43,183 nucleotides of DNA from Vibrio splendidus 12E03 (GTDB lineage Bacteria; Pseudomonadota; Gammaproteobacteria; Enterobacterales; Vibrionaceae), in the NCBI RefSeq assembly GCF_000272105.2, contig NZ_AJZD02000070.1, positions 1-43,183 on the forward strand. Reading direction: 5' to 3'. The position numbers and the translations under genes are program-made. Below are positions 16,584 through 24,217 of this stretch, one piece after another (positions within the stretch are counted from its first letter, which is position 1; every line of letters begins with the position of its first letter). The notes below the pieces were generated by a model that was not told where the DNA came from, did no database searches, and saw only the letters and a list, made by a program, of their open reading frames with translations.

Positions 16584-17594
16584 ATGATGAAAAACCGTTT
16601 TATGAAAGGATCACTTGCAGCATTAGTTACTCTACTAGCTGGTAATGCTTATGCAGCACAGGAAGTGACGGTTTACACAGCTTTTGAAACTGACATTTTA
16701 GCGAAATACAAAAACGCATTTGAAAGTGAAAACCCAGACATCAACATCAAATGGGTTCGTGATTCAACAGGGATCATGACGGCAAAATTATTGGCCGAGA
16801 AAAACAACCCTCGTGCAGAAGTAGTATGGGGCCTTGCGGGTTCTTCAATGGCTTTGCTTAAAGAAGAGGGCATTCTCAAGCCTTACACACCTCAAGGTGT
16901 AGAAGAGTTGCGTGTAAACCTTAACGATCCGCAATCTACTCAAGCTTGGTATGGCAACGATGCATTCTTCAATGCGGTTTGTTTCAATGAAGTCGTTGCT
17001 AAGCAATTGAACCTACCTGCACCTAAATCTTGGGATGACCTAACGAAGCCTATCTACAAAGGCCACATTGCAATGCCAAACCCAGCATCTTCTGGTACGG
17101 GCTACATGCAGGTTTCGGCTTGGTTACAAAACATGGGTGAAGACCAAGGTTGGAACTACATGCAGAAGCTAGATCAAAACATCGCTCACTACACGCACTC
17201 TGGTTCTAAGCCATGTGTTCAAGCGGGTATGGGTGAAGTGGCTATCGGTATTTCTATGGCGAGCCGCGGTGCAAGGCTGAAAACTCAAGGTGCGCCGCTT
17301 TCTGTGATTACGCCTGAAGGTATCGGTTGGGAATCTGAAGCGGTAGGCCTTGTTAAGCCTTCGGATGCAGCGCAACGTGTTATCGATTGGTCTATCTCTA
17401 AAGCAGCGAATGAACTTTACATCGAAATGTACCCAGTTGTTGGTCACAAAGATGTGACAGGCAAAGCAGAGAACTTCCCGAATGTAGAAAAGAACATGGC
17501 AAAAATGGACTTCGCTCGCATGGGCAGCGAACGTGCTGATGTTCTAAAAACATGGTCTGAGAAGTTTGATGCTAAATCAGAGCCAAAATCTTAA
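16584..17594 (+). CDS. phnS: 2-aminoethylphosphonate ABC transporter, substrate-binding protein
   Basis: Periplasmic binding protein of 336 residues in the iron(III)/polyamine-type class used for 2-aminoethylphosphonate (PhnS2-like). The signal peptide runs through LAALVTLLAGNAYA, with cleavage before AQEV. The mature protein starts VTVYTAFETDILAKYKNAFE, typical of this cluster, and has VRDSTGIMTAKLLAEK and AMPNPASSGTGYM as ligand-site regions. The ATG at 16584 is immediately followed by a second ATG at 16587; either could be used. It is followed by a hairpin terminator and then by the FAD enzyme gene, while its ATPase and permease are in a separate downstream unit. The ligand is inferred from context. 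Confidence 0.9.
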   Translation: MMKNRFMKGSLAALVTLLAGNAYAAQEVTVYTAFETDILAKYKNAFESENPDINIKWVRDSTGIMTAKLLAEKNNPRAEVVWGLAGSSMALLKEEGILKPYTPQGVEELRVNLNDPQSTQAWYGNDAFFNAVCFNEVVAKQLNLPAPKSWDDLTKPIYKGHIAMPNPASSGTGYMQVSAWLQNMGEDQGWNYMQKLDQNIAHYTHSGSKPCVQAGMGEVAIGISMASRGARLKTQGAPLSVITPEGIGWESEAVGLVKPSDAAQRVIDWSISKAANELYIEMYPVVGHKDVTGKAENFPNVEKNMAKMDFARMGSERADVLKTWSEKFDAKSEPKS

Positions 17595-17650
17595 TCTGAC
17601 GATCTATTCAGTTAATTAACTATTTAGTTCATTAGAAGTTAGAAATCAGT

Positions 17651-17677
17651 AAAGGAAGGCTTCGGTCTTCCTTTTTT
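17651..17677 (+). terminator. Terminator after phnS
   Basis: AAAGGAAG pairs with CTTCCTTT around a TTCG tetraloop region, followed by TTT. It probably lets phnS be made in excess of the following FAD enzyme gene, with partial read-through. Confidence 0.8.
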
Positions 17678-17714
17678 AGTTTTACGCCTTTAGGTTTTAA
17701 GTAAGGTACAACAA

Positions 17715-19136
17715 ATGACAAAGCACTACTCATATTGGTTCAAGCAAGCGTTGGAACAAGAGTTTGGCAACATCAATGCGGGGTTAGATTCGGCTAAGCC
17801 GCTCCAAAAAGACGTCAACTGTGATATCGCCATTGTTGGCGGTGGCTATACGGGTTTATGGACGGCGATTTTAATCAAACAACAGCAACCCGAAAAGCAT
17901 GTTGTCGTGATTGAAAAAGGCCTATGTGGTAGCGGAGCTTCTGGGGCGAACGGCGGGTGTATGCTGACGTGGTCAACCAAATATCCAACCTTGAAAAAAC
18001 TCTATGGAAAAGAGCAAGCCAAATGGCTGGTTAAGGAATCTGAAAAGGTAATTTACGAGATCGAAGCTTTCTGTAACGAGCATAAAATCGATGCGCATCT
18101 TTATAGAAGTGGCACTTACTACACGGCAACCAATGAATCTCAAAAGGGCGGAATGAAGCCTATCGTTAATGAGTTGGTTAAGCAGGGTATCAATAGCTGG
18201 AAGAAGTGTGATCAGTCCTTAGCTGATAAAGCGGGGTCGGATCGCCACATTGAAGGTTACTACTCAGAAGCTGCGGGTAGCGTTCAGCCAGCTTTATTGG
18301 CGAGAGGTTTACGCCGCGTTGCGATCGAATTGGGTGTCGAAATTTACGAAAATACAGAAATGACTTCTCTTGATTACGGCTCACCAGCTCTCGTCCAAAC
18401 TAAGGGTGGGGCGATAACTTCCGATAAAGTGATCTTAGCGCTCAATGCATGGATGCTCGATCACTTTAAAGAGTTCAAACGCAGCATTGTGGTCGTCTCG
18501 TCTGACATGGTAGTGACTAAGCCTATTCCAGAAAAACTCAAGCAGTTTGGTCCCGAAAAAGGAGCGGCGGTAGTGGACTCACGTATCTTTGTTCATTACT
18601 ACCGTGACACTGAGGATGGACGACTCATGTTGGGCAAAGGCGGCAATAAATTCTCGTTTGCGAATCAGGTTGAAAGCATGTTCAACCAAACGACTAACTA
18701 CCTACCGATTCTCAGTCAATCTTTCCAGAAATTGTTCCCTAAACTGGAGCAGAATGAATTCGATTACAACTGGTCGGGCGGCTCAGATCGTTCGGTCACC
18801 GGATTGCCATTTTTCGGTAATCTGAAAGGCCAAAGCAACATCTATTATGGGCTTGGTTATTCAGGTAATGGTGTGGCTCAAACTCGTATGGGCGGAAAGA
18901 TTCTCTCATCTATGGTACTTGGAGCTGATAACGCTTGGACCTGTTGCGGATTAACCAACGGACCGCTTGGGCATTTCCCGCCAGAGCCATTTCGTTGGGT
19001 AGGTGCGATGATGGTGCGTGACGCGGTACGAAGAAAAGAGAACGCGGAAGATTCTGGTAAAACGCCATTGTGGCTGGATAAGCAATTGGCAAAGCTGGCT
19101 GGTGCGGCGGGCAAAGCCGACAAGGTTAAATCATAG
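17715..19136 (+). CDS. FAD-dependent aminophosphonate oxidoreductase, PbfC/PbfD-like candidate
   Basis: A DAO-family flavoenzyme of 473 residues. The N-terminus carries a YSYWF motif, then the FAD-binding Rossmann fold CDIAIVGGGYTGLWTA (Gly42, 44, 47) with Glu67 ending strand 2, as in gamma-glutamylputrescine oxidase (PuuB)-like enzymes. GSGASGANGG is the second FAD contact and the C-terminal GYSGNGVAQTRMGGKIL closes the flavin site. Its place inside the phosphonate locus matches the recurrent FAD enzymes reported to oxidise N-methyl-2-aminoethylphosphonate (and in some cases AEP itself) to phosphonoacetaldehyde. That substrate is inference from context; PuuB-like oxidation of another amine is the main alternative. 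Which Pbf subgroup it belongs to cannot be told here. Confidence 0.8.
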   Translation: MTKHYSYWFKQALEQEFGNINAGLDSAKPLQKDVNCDIAIVGGGYTGLWTAILIKQQQPEKHVVVIEKGLCGSGASGANGGCMLTWSTKYPTLKKLYGKEQAKWLVKESEKVIYEIEAFCNEHKIDAHLYRSGTYYTATNESQKGGMKPIVNELVKQGINSWKKCDQSLADKAGSDRHIEGYYSEAAGSVQPALLARGLRRVAIELGVEIYENTEMTSLDYGSPALVQTKGGAITSDKVILALNAWMLDHFKEFKRSIVVVSSDMVVTKPIPEKLKQFGPEKGAAVVDSRIFVHYYRDTEDGRLMLGKGGNKFSFANQVESMFNQTTNYLPILSQSFQKLFPKLEQNEFDYNWSGGSDRSVTGLPFFGNLKGQSNIYYGLGYSGNGVAQTRMGGKILSSMVLGADNAWTCCGLTNGPLGHFPPEPFRWVGAMMVRDAVRRKENAEDSGKTPLWLDKQLAKLAGAAGKADKVKS

Positions 19137-19172
19137 ATTAATCTAGCGTTTAAATTAGAAGTTTACATTTGG

Positions 19173-19210
19173 GCTCTCAGTGATCTTTGGGCAAGTCATT
19201 GAGGGCTTTC
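19173..19210 (+). terminator. Terminator after the FAD enzyme gene
   Basis: An 11-bp stem with two G-U pairs (19173-19183 with 19196-19206), 12-nt loop, then TTTC. It separates the FAD gene from the phnT promoter. The T-tail is short. Confidence 0.5.
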
Positions 19211-19277
19211 AACGTTGAATTAAGTTTCAATGCTGAACAAATAATGATCTTTAATGCTTATTATATCTGCAATATAA

Positions 19278-19321
19278 CTGTCATTTAGCTTCTATAAATT
19301 TGTCACTTAACTGCAATGTTC
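19278..19321 (+). promoter_or_regulatory. Pho-box-like array before phnT
   Basis: Four contiguous 11-mers fit PhoB half-sites (CTGTCAT + A/T-rich 4-mer): CTGTCATTTAG, CTTCTATAAAT, TTGTCACTTAA and CTGCAATGTTC. The 11-bp phasing and A/T spacers are as in known Pho boxes. The array ends 11 bp before the palindrome that overlaps the likely -10 region. Confidence 0.65.
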
Positions 19322-19332
19322 TCAGTTTAAAT

Positions 19333-19346
19333 TTGGTATATACCAT
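19333..19346. promoter_or_regulatory. Candidate PhnR operator before phnT
   Basis: Contains the perfect 12-bp palindrome TGGTATATACCA (19334-19345), which fits the HutC-type GntR consensus GT-N-TA-N-AC. It is 18 bp before the phnT ATG and likely overlaps the -10 element (TATATA), a position for repression. Confidence 0.65.
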
Positions 19347-19363
19347 ATAGAGAGTGCTGTAGT

Positions 19364-20473
19364 ATGAGCAACCAAACTTATTTGAATATTGAAAACGTTG
19401 TAAAGCAATTTGGCCAATTCACAGCGTTAAAAGACATTTCCCTATCGATAGATAAAGGCGAGTTCGTCTGCTTCCTTGGCCCATCTGGCTGTGGAAAAAC
19501 CACCTTATTACGTGCGATTGCAGGTTTAGATTTACCTACTTCAGGTTCTATTGAGCAGAACGGTAAGGATACGACCTTCTTACCACCAGAAAAGCGCGAC
19601 TTTGGCATTGTGTTCCAGTCTTACGCTTTGTTCCCGAACCTTACTGTGGAAGAAAACATTGCGATTGGCCTTAAAAACCAAGGCATGTCGACCAAAGAAG
19701 CTCTTGAGACGGTTGAGTCTTGGTTAGAGACCATCGGCTTACCGACGTCTGGTCAGAAATTCCCAAATCAATTGTCTGGTGGGCAGCAGCAGCGTGTGGC
19801 TTTGGCTCGTGCTTTGGCTTTGTCTCCAGGTCTGCTACTCCTTGATGAACCGCTTTCTGCATTGGATGCAAAAGTAAGAACACACCTGCGCGACGAGATC
19901 TGTCAATTGCAGCGTAAATTGGGCATCACCACGATTATGGTGACGCACGATCAAGATGAAGCTTTGACCATGGCTGACCGCATTGTGGTAATGAATCACG
20001 GTATTATCGAGCAAGTGGGCGCTCCACAAGAGATCTACCAAAAACCCGTCAGTCGTTTTGTGGCTGAGTTTGTCGGCAGTATGAACTTTATTCAAGCTTC
20101 TGTAGCAGCTCAAGGCAAGATGCGTATTGCTGAGTCTATGTTGCCATTGCCTGGGTTAGACAACCTGACACCAAAGCAGGGTGATATGTTTGATATCGCG
20201 GTTCGTCCTGAGCAAATCCAGTTTGTTGATCGTTTTAGTGAATCCTTGCCAGTGAGAATCGTATCAAGCGAATTCTTAGGGGCGTTTTATCGCGTGGAGT
20301 GCGAGTTGCAACATGACTCAACGGCGAAAGAGATCATCGTGGATGTACCCGTCAAAGAGTTCAACCGATTGAAGCTGCGTCGCAGTGATATTCGTTACGT
20401 TGCATTCGATCAAGAAGGTCTGAGAGCTTACCCATCGAAAAGCTTGCAAGTGATGAAAGACGAGGCGGCGTAA
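19364..20473 (+). CDS. phnT: 2-aminoethylphosphonate ABC transporter, ATP-binding protein
   Basis: Cytosolic ATPase of a spermidine/iron/phosphonate-type importer, 369 residues. Walker A is GPSGCGKTT (39-47), the Q-loop is in VFQSYALFP, the signature LSGGQQQR is at 137-144, Walker B LLLLDEP at 157-163, and the switch His is in VTHDQDEALTMADR. The C-terminal ~130 residues form a TOBE/OB domain common in this transporter class (VRPEQI). It opens the phnT-phnU-phnR unit, under the Pho-box-like array and palindrome. Substrate is inferred from the locus. Confidence 0.92.
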   Translation: MSNQTYLNIENVVKQFGQFTALKDISLSIDKGEFVCFLGPSGCGKTTLLRAIAGLDLPTSGSIEQNGKDTTFLPPEKRDFGIVFQSYALFPNLTVEENIAIGLKNQGMSTKEALETVESWLETIGLPTSGQKFPNQLSGGQQQRVALARALALSPGLLLLDEPLSALDAKVRTHLRDEICQLQRKLGITTIMVTHDQDEALTMADRIVVMNHGIIEQVGAPQEIYQKPVSRFVAEFVGSMNFIQASVAAQGKMRIAESMLPLPGLDNLTPKQGDMFDIAVRPEQIQFVDRFSESLPVRIVSSEFLGAFYRVECELQHDSTAKEIIVDVPVKEFNRLKLRRSDIRYVAFDQEGLRAYPSKSLQVMKDEAA

Positions 20474-20479
20474 ACAATC

Positions 20480-22204
20480 ATGGAATCGATTCAAATGATG
20501 CAATCTAAGCTGCTAATTCAACGACGAGTACAACCTTTTCTGGCTCGGTTAAGCAAAGACAACGTAATTCTGTTTGGGCTGTTGGCCTTTTTGTCTGTGG
20601 TCATGACGTTGTTTATCCTGATGCCACTGTGGGCAATGTTGGAAAAGAGTGTTCAGAACGCAGATGGTGAATTTGTAGGCTTACAGAATTTCGCTACGTA
20701 TTTTGCGTCTCAAAGCCTGTGGCAGTCGGTGGGCAATACCTTCACGCTCGGGTTGTTAGTGACCGTTGTCGTGGGTGTCTTGGCGTTTGGTTATGCTTAT
20801 GCGCTAACTCGTTCATGCATGCCTTTTAAGGGGCTTTTTCAAGTACTGGGTTCTGCGCCTATTCTTGCTCCGTCGCTGCTTCCAGCAATCAGTCTTATCT
20901 TCTTATTTGGTAACCAAGGTATCGCTAAAGAAGTCTTGGGTGGCAACTCGGTTTATGGCTTGATTGGTATCTCACTGGGTTTGATATTCTGGACGTTTCC
21001 ACACGCTTTGATGATTCTGACCACCTCATTAAGAACCTCTGACGCTCGCCTTTATGAGGCAGCTCGAGCACTCAATACTTCATCGTTAAAAACTTTCTTT
21101 ATGGTGACGTTACCTGCGGCAAAATACGGCTTGATCAGCACTCTGATCGTTGTGTTTACGCTGGTGGTTTGTGACTTTGGTGTGCCAAAGGTGATAGGTG
21201 GTAGCTACAACGTGCTATCGACTGACATCTTTAAGCAGGTGGTTGGTCAACAGAACTTCTCTATGGGTGCGGTAACCAGTATCTTGCTGCTATTGCCTGC
21301 GTTGCTTGCGTTTACCGTTGACCGCTGGGTTCAAAAGAAACAGAAGAGCTTGTTTGATACTCGTTCTGTCGCGTACCAACCAGAACCAAATACCATGCGT
21401 GATGGCATGTGTTTCCTTTACTGCACCATCATCTCTGCTGCTGTGGTTATCGTGTTGGGTATGGCGATATACGGTTCTATGGTCACATTTTGGCCTTGGA
21501 ACAAAGCGCTCACGTTGAATAACTACAACTTCGCAGAAATGAGTACCTACGGTTGGACGCCGTTCTTCAACTCTCTAACGCTCGGTGCTTGGACTGCTAT
21601 TATCGGTACGGTTCTGATTTTCCTAGGTGCGTACGGCATTGAGAAAGGCAGAGCGTTCGGTCCAGTTCGTCAGGCAATGCAGATGCTCAGCGTTGTGCCG
21701 ATGGCGGTTCCGGGGATGGTGTTGGGTTTGGGGTATATCTTCTATTTCAATGACTTGAGCAACCCACTTAACTTCTTGTATGGCACGATGGCGTTTCTGG
21801 TTATCAACACCGTGGTTCATTACTACACCGTAGGACACATGACGGCGTTAACGGCATTAAAGCAGTTACCTGACGAAATTGAAGCAACTGCGGCCTCAGT
21901 TAACCTACCGCAATACAAGTTGTTCTTTAAGGTGACGGTGCCCGTTTGTCTGCCTGCGATTTTAGATATTGCGACATACCTGTTTATTAATGCACTTACC
22001 ACGACATCTGCGGTAGTATTCTTGTATTCTACCGATACGATACCTGCGTCAGTTTCAGTATTGAATATGGACGATGCGGGGCAGACCGGTGCAGCAGCCG
22101 CCATGGCGGTGATGATCATGATATCTGCGGCGAGTGCGAAGTTGATTCATATGTTAATCAACAAGTTATTCGAGAAGCGCACCCAAGCTTGGCGTAAACG
22201 CTAG
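20480..22204 (+). CDS. phnU: 2-aminoethylphosphonate ABC transporter, fused permease
   Basis: Inner-membrane permease of 574 residues that carries two binding-protein-dependent transport domains in one chain, about 12 membrane segments. Two EAA loops that dock the ATPase are visible: EAARALNTSSLKTFFMVTLP in the first half and EATAASVNLPQYKLFFKVTVP in the second. This is the PhnU2/FbpB-type fused architecture, so no second permease is needed. It starts 6 nt after the phnT stop. The cytosolic link between halves is at about residues 275-300. Confidence 0.92.
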   Translation: MESIQMMQSKLLIQRRVQPFLARLSKDNVILFGLLAFLSVVMTLFILMPLWAMLEKSVQNADGEFVGLQNFATYFASQSLWQSVGNTFTLGLLVTVVVGVLAFGYAYALTRSCMPFKGLFQVLGSAPILAPSLLPAISLIFLFGNQGIAKEVLGGNSVYGLIGISLGLIFWTFPHALMILTTSLRTSDARLYEAARALNTSSLKTFFMVTLPAAKYGLISTLIVVFTLVVCDFGVPKVIGGSYNVLSTDIFKQVVGQQNFSMGAVTSILLLLPALLAFTVDRWVQKKQKSLFDTRSVAYQPEPNTMRDGMCFLYCTIISAAVVIVLGMAIYGSMVTFWPWNKALTLNNYNFAEMSTYGWTPFFNSLTLGAWTAIIGTVLIFLGAYGIEKGRAFGPVRQAMQMLSVVPMAVPGMVLGLGYIFYFNDLSNPLNFLYGTMAFLVINTVVHYYTVGHMTALTALKQLPDEIEATAASVNLPQYKLFFKVTVPVCLPAILDIATYLFINALTTTSAVVFLYSTDTIPASVSVLNMDDAGQTGAAAAMAVMIMISAASAKLIHMLINKLFEKRTQAWRKR

Positions 22205-22272
22205 CGAACCAATTTATATTGCAGTTGGCCAAGGAATGGCTGACGACAAGAACAAGAATGAAAGGAAATGAA

Positions 22273-22977
22273 GTGCAGTACGTAAAAATTAAAGACGTCA
22301 TCGTAGAGCAGATAGAGTCGGGGATGTTAACGCCACGACAGAAGTTGCCTGCAGAACGTAAACTGGCTGAATCGTTTGATACGACACGAGTTACTTTGCG
22401 CGAAGCTTTGTCTTCACTTGAAGCTGAAGGGCGCATTTATCGAGAAGACCGCCGTGGTTGGTTTATCTCTCCAGCTCCACTGCGCTACGACCCAACGCAA
22501 ACGCTGAACTTCACTAATATGGCTTTGTCGCAGAATCGTAAGCCGAAAACAGAATTAGTGGCAGCGAAAGGCATGTTAGCAACCAAGGAAGCAACTAGGC
22601 TTCTTGAGCTTCAACCTTTTTCGGATGTTTATCGTGTAGATAGAGTTCGTTACCTTGAAGACAGGCCGGTTGTGTATGTGACGAACTATATTCGACCTGA
22701 GCTGTTCCCCAACTTGCTGGACTATGATTTGTCTAAATCATTGACTGACATCTACCGAGAACACTTTGGTGTGGTGTATCAGAAGATCCGTTACCGAGTA
22801 AGCACAACGTCTTTACTTGGCGAAACAGCACAAGCTCTGCGTGCGACGTCTGGGTCTCCAGCGATGGTGGTTGAGCGTGTTAACTACAATCAGAACGGTG
22901 ATTTGATTGACTGCGATATTGAGTATTGGCGTCATGATGCGATCAGCATTGAGTCGATAGCACAGCTAGAGCGCTAG
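22273..22977 (+). CDS. phnR: GntR-family (HutC/UTRA) regulator PhnR
   Basis: Transcription regulator of 234 residues with an N-terminal winged helix (KIKDVIVEQIESG, KLPAERKLAESFDTTRVTLREAL) and a C-terminal UTRA ligand domain (YRVDRVRYLEDRPVVYVTNYI, then ALRATSGSPAMVVERV). It belongs to the phosphonate utilisation regulators by context and probably binds the TGGTATATACCA-type sites in this locus. I chose the GTG at 22273 because AAAGGAAA lies 5-12 nt before it; an ATG at 22258 and a TTG at 22219 are in frame but have weaker sites. The gene follows phnU by 68 bp and is probably in the same transcript, which would allow autoregulation. Confidence 0.85.
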   Translation: MQYVKIKDVIVEQIESGMLTPRQKLPAERKLAESFDTTRVTLREALSSLEAEGRIYREDRRGWFISPAPLRYDPTQTLNFTNMALSQNRKPKTELVAAKGMLATKEATRLLELQPFSDVYRVDRVRYLEDRPVVYVTNYIRPELFPNLLDYDLSKSLTDIYREHFGVVYQKIRYRVSTTSLLGETAQALRATSGSPAMVVERVNYNQNGDLIDCDIEYWRHDAISIESIAQLER

Positions 22978-23036
22978 TCATACTTTAGAATGCTGGCATA
23001 TCTGCAATTATGCAGTATTGCCCAATTGAAACGATC

Positions 23037-23065
23037 AAAGGTCTCTTATTCCGAGGCCTTTTTTA
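23037..23065 (+). terminator. Terminator after phnR
   Basis: AAAGGTCTC pairs with GAGGCCTTT (one G-U) around a 7-nt loop, followed by TTT. It ends the phnT-phnU-phnR unit before the DMT transporter gene. Confidence 0.75.
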
Positions 23066-23114
23066 TCACCGGTTGTCAGCCGTTGTGCTAATTCATCAAT
23101 AATTTAGGAATGAA

Positions 23115-24017
23115 ATGGAATTCTCTGCCATTGTAATCGTGATTATTTCGGCTTTGCTTCATGCGGGTTGGAACGTTCTAGGTAAATCTAATCAAGGATC
23201 GGGTTCGTCATTCTTCTTAGCCTCTGGCTTTGCCGCCGCAGCGATATTAACGCCTTACTTGATCTGGTATGTTCACAGTGTAGGGCTATCAAATATCTCA
23301 CTTCCATTCTGGCAACTGGTTTTCTTGAGTGGGATCTGTCAAATCATCTATTTGATTGGGTTAGGTGCGGCCTATAAACAAGCTGATATCGGTGTTATTT
23401 ACCCAATGGCACGAGCACTGCCTGTGTTGATGGTAGGTTTAGGCACGGTGTTGATCGGCTATGAATTGTCAGCGAATCAATGGATTGGGTTCACTTTAAT
23501 AACCTTAGGCTGTATGTTTGTACCACTAAAGCAGTTTTCAGATCTTAGGTTAAAAGCATATCTGAACCTTGGCGTGTTGTGGGCGTTAATCGCCGCTATT
23601 GGTACCACGGGCTATTCCATCATTGATAAAGAGGCGCTTCTGTTATTAGAGCCTCTAAGTACACCCACCATTACTAACAAGCACACCGCGATTTTCTACC
23701 TAGGCATTCAGTTTTGGGCGATTGTGATTCCGCTGAGTGTTTGGTTATTCGTAACCAACCAAAGAATCGAGTTTACTAATGCTTGGATACTGCGAAAGAA
23801 AGCCACAGTGGCCGGCATCATGATGGCTTCGACTTATGGTTTGGTGTTGTTTGCGATGACCATGACTGAGAACGTCAGCTTGGTTGTGGCACTTAGGCAA
23901 GTAAGTATCATCTTCGGCGTAGTGATGGGGATCTACTTTTTAAAGGAAAAGTGGCACGTTACATGCGGTGTAGGCGTCGTTTTCATCATTGCAGGTTTAG
24001 TTATCTCACTGACTTAA
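23115..24017 (+). CDS. Phosphonate-associated EamA/DMT-family membrane protein
   Basis: Inner-membrane protein of 300 residues with about ten hydrophobic segments in two halves, the EamA/DMT fold (SALLHAGWNVLGKSNQGSG, IYPMARALPVLMVGLGTVLIG, LRQVSIIFGVVMGIYFLKEKW). A branch of this superfamily repeatedly occurs beside phosphonate catabolism genes in Vibrio and other genera, with no proven substrate. The position right after phnR fits that branch. Import of an aminophosphonate or export of a by-product such as an amine are both possible. It follows a terminator, so it may be read from its own promoter or by read-through. No palindrome like the phn operators was seen upstream. Confidence 0.82.
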   Translation: MEFSAIVIVIISALLHAGWNVLGKSNQGSGSSFFLASGFAAAAILTPYLIWYVHSVGLSNISLPFWQLVFLSGICQIIYLIGLGAAYKQADIGVIYPMARALPVLMVGLGTVLIGYELSANQWIGFTLITLGCMFVPLKQFSDLRLKAYLNLGVLWALIAAIGTTGYSIIDKEALLLLEPLSTPTITNKHTAIFYLGIQFWAIVIPLSVWLFVTNQRIEFTNAWILRKKATVAGIMMASTYGLVLFAMTMTENVSLVVALRQVSIIFGVVMGIYFLKEKWHVTCGVGVVFIIAGLVISLT

Positions 24018-24045
24018 AAAGAAATTAAATCCTACCTCCAACCTA

Positions 24046-24072
24046 TAATGTGACTTTTCAGTCGCATTTTTC
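24046..24072 (+). terminator. Terminator after the DMT transporter gene
   Basis: A short stem (ATGTGAC with GTCGCAT, one G-U) is followed by TTTTTC. It separates the phosphonate and gluconate loci. Confidence 0.6.
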
Positions 24073-24136
24073 TTATTGATAGCAAACGTTTTACTAATGT
24101 TAAAGATGTGATCCTTCTCATAGACAAGGCTGTAAA

Positions 24137-24172
24137 GTTACCGGTAACATCCATCTCAACGTTACCGGTAAC
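24137..24172. promoter_or_regulatory. Paired GntR operators before dctP
   Basis: Two perfect copies of the palindrome GTTACCGGTAAC (24137-24148 and 24161-24172), 24 bp centre to centre. This is the core of the E. coli GntR operator (ATGTTACCGGTAACAT). Their phasing near two helical turns allows cooperative binding by the LacI-family GntR encoded at 29439. TATAAT follows directly (24174-24179) as a plausible -10 box. Confidence 0.85.
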
Positions 24173-24217
24173 ATATAATTACAAACCGGACTCTGTGAAA
24201 CTCATAAGGATACCCAA

